Part shown: piece by piece, positions 4,053 through 5,183 of the stretch
Position numbering within the stretch: position 1 is the stretch's first letter
Layout: each line of letters begins with the position of its first letter
Assembly: GCA_934294965.1 (NCBI GenBank)
Contig: CAKRAM010000011.1
Coordinates: 1 to 5,183, forward strand
Direction of reading: 5' to 3'
Origin: an uncultured Clostridia bacterium
GTDB taxonomy: Bacteria; Bacillota; Clostridia; Christensenellales; CAG-314
Length of the DNA stretch: 5,183 nucleotides
Notes under the pieces: generated by a model
What the model saw: the letters and a program-made list of their open reading frames with translations, nothing else
The model's database searches: none
Told to the model about the DNA's origin: nothing
Translations under genes and position numbers: made by a program

Positions 4053-5183
4053 ATGAAAAAAGCGTTTACTTTTGTCGTTTTATCGGCATTACTAATATCC
4101 GTTTTGATACCGACTTTTGCTTGCGGCGAAGCGTGTGACGGCTACAAAAGTATAGCCGTGGTGCTTGCCGACGAAAACGGAAATATACTTTCGCAAAAAA
4201 ATCCGACTGAAAAACGACCTATTGCAAGTATGACAAAAATTATGACTTTGCTTTGCATTTACGATGCGGTAAAACAAGGTAAAATTTCATTGTCCGACGA
4301 CGTGACCGCTTCCGAGCGTGCCGCTTCTATGGGCGGTTCGCAAGTCTTTTTGGATGCAAATTCGGTTTATAAAGCCGATGAGCTGATAAAGTCCATAATC
4401 GTTTGTTCGGCAAACGACAGTTGTGTTGCCATGGCAGAGCATATCGGCGGTAGTGTGGAAAATTTCGTTTCTTGCATGAACGCTCGCGCTTCCGAACTTG
4501 GGCTGGTCGCAACGCATTTTGAAAACTGTACCGGGTTGCCTGCCGTAAGTCAATATTCCTGCGCCGCGGACGTTGCAAAAATGTTTTCCGAACTTATTCG
4601 CAACGAGCAGTATTTTTCCTGTGCGGGTATATGGATGCAAGATTTCGTTCATCCGTCCGGTAGGGTTACGGGGATGACCAACACCAACAAACTTGTTCGC
4701 TTCTACGACGGTTGCGACGGCGGTAAAACCGGTTATACCTGCGAAGCAAAGCATTGTTTGGCGGCAACCGCAAAACGAGGAAACACTCGAGTGATTGCGG
4801 TTGTAATCGGCGCGCCGGACAGTAAAACAAGGTTTGCGGAAGTCAGTTCGTTGTTCAACTACGGTTTTGCAAACTACGAGAACAAGTGCTATTTTACCCC
4901 CGATTCCGCAATCGAAAGATTGCCGGTCCGCGGCGGCAAGCAGAGTTCTCTTTCGGTTGTTGCTGGCGGCAGTTTGAACGTGTTTGCTCACAAAGGCAAC
5001 AGCGCAAATTATACTGTGGAACTAAACTTGCCCGATTGCGTTTCGGCGCCGATAGAAAAGGGGCAAAAGGTTGGCGAAGCGGCACTTGTGGACGAAAACG
5101 GCAACATCGTAAAAACCGTTGATGTTGTGGCTACCGAAAGCATCTCTCACAAATCCTTGTGGGATTATATTCGCGACGCAATG
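4053..5183 (+). CDS. dacF: D-alanyl-D-alanine carboxypeptidase (DacF type), 3' end outside window
   Basis: This is a serine DD-carboxypeptidase of family S11 (low-molecular-weight penicillin-binding protein). It removes the terminal D-Ala from peptidoglycan stem peptides outside the membrane. The frame is open for 377 codons to the last base, so the stop is missing. The ATG at 4053 follows GGAG (4041-4044) by eight bases. Residues 1-27 form a signal peptide (MKKAFTFVVLSALLISVLIP). The TFAC motif lacks a good lipobox Leu, so signal peptidase I cleavage is likelier. Catalytic motifs are SMTK (Ser59, Lys62), SAN (119-121) and KTG (225-227). SERAASMGGSQVFL, NTNKLVRFYDG and ATAKRG are typical of DacF and related enzymes. 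Residues from about 280 to 377 look like the C-terminal beta domain followed by the start of an amphipathic end (HKSLWDYIRDAM). Little of the protein should be missing. Position after deoB matches DacF, and spoIIAA, spoIIAB and sigF would be expected next. Fourteen cysteines is unusual for an exported enzyme. Confidence 0.96.
   Translation, partial: MKKAFTFVVLSALLISVLIPTFACGEACDGYKSIAVVLADENGNILSQKNPTEKRPIASMTKIMTLLCIYDAVKQGKISLSDDVTASERAASMGGSQVFLDANSVYKADELIKSIIVCSANDSCVAMAEHIGGSVENFVSCMNARASELGLVATHFENCTGLPAVSQYSCAADVAKMFSELIRNEQYFSCAGIWMQDFVHPSGRVTGMTNTNKLVRFYDGCDGGKTGYTCEAKHCLAATAKRGNTRVIAVVIGAPDSKTRFAEVSSLFNYGFANYENKCYFTPDSAIERLPVRGGKQSSLSVVAGGSLNVFAHKGNSANYTVELNLPDCVSAPIEKGQKVGEAALVDENGNIVKTVDVVATESISHKSLWDYIRDAM

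Noticed and set aside
4287..4991. Long minus-strand open frame of 234 codons
   Set aside because: It lies fully antisense to dacF, whose catalytic motifs, signal peptide and ribosome site are clear. The minus-strand translation has no recognisable domain.

Overview
The window looks like a chromosomal segment of a spore-forming, low-to-moderate GC member of the Firmicutes, most likely an uncultured clostridial lineage. All recognisable genes lie on the + strand. They are the 3' part of spoIVB (sporulation serine peptidase), a small multi-span membrane protein that may be a divergent SpoIIM, deoB (phosphopentomutase), and the first 377 codons of a dacF-type D-Ala-D-Ala carboxypeptidase that is still open at the window edge. 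In Bacillus subtilis, spoIIM, deoB (drm) and dacF lie in one neighbourhood just upstream of the spoIIA operon, while spoIVB sits next to spo0A. Here the two neighbourhoods are joined, and spo0A, xerD and a purine nucleoside phosphorylase gene are not seen at the places where they often occur.

Layout: 1-806 is the end of spoIVB (half of the PDZ domain plus the S55 peptidase domain). 807-1029 is a 223-base spacer with a two-tier hairpin. 1030-1605 is the membrane protein. A strong vegetative-type promoter (TTGTTA, 17 bases, TATAAT with extended -10) starts on the base after its stop codon and drives deoB (1693-2841). A hairpin plus T-run terminator follows deoB. 2842-4052 is 1.2 kb with no credible gene. 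It carries decayed direct repeats of the deoB 3' end and its terminator, a further terminator-like hairpin, a 23-base tandem repeat, and a possible branched RNA fold. dacF begins at 4053 with a good ribosome site and a plausible forespore (sigma-F-like) promoter at 3995-4023.

Functionally, SpoIVB is the forespore-secreted protease that triggers pro-sigma-K processing, DacF trims spore peptidoglycan, and a SpoIIM-type protein would belong to the engulfment machinery. DeoB is a housekeeping nucleoside-salvage enzyme. Its separate promoter and terminator suggest that it is transcribed independently of its sporulation neighbours.

The most unusual features are the decayed duplications of the deoB tail with conserved hairpins, and a high cysteine content in the three proteins predicted to act outside the cytoplasm or in the membrane. 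I do not see a clear new multi-gene system. The non-coding block is the part most worth a second look.
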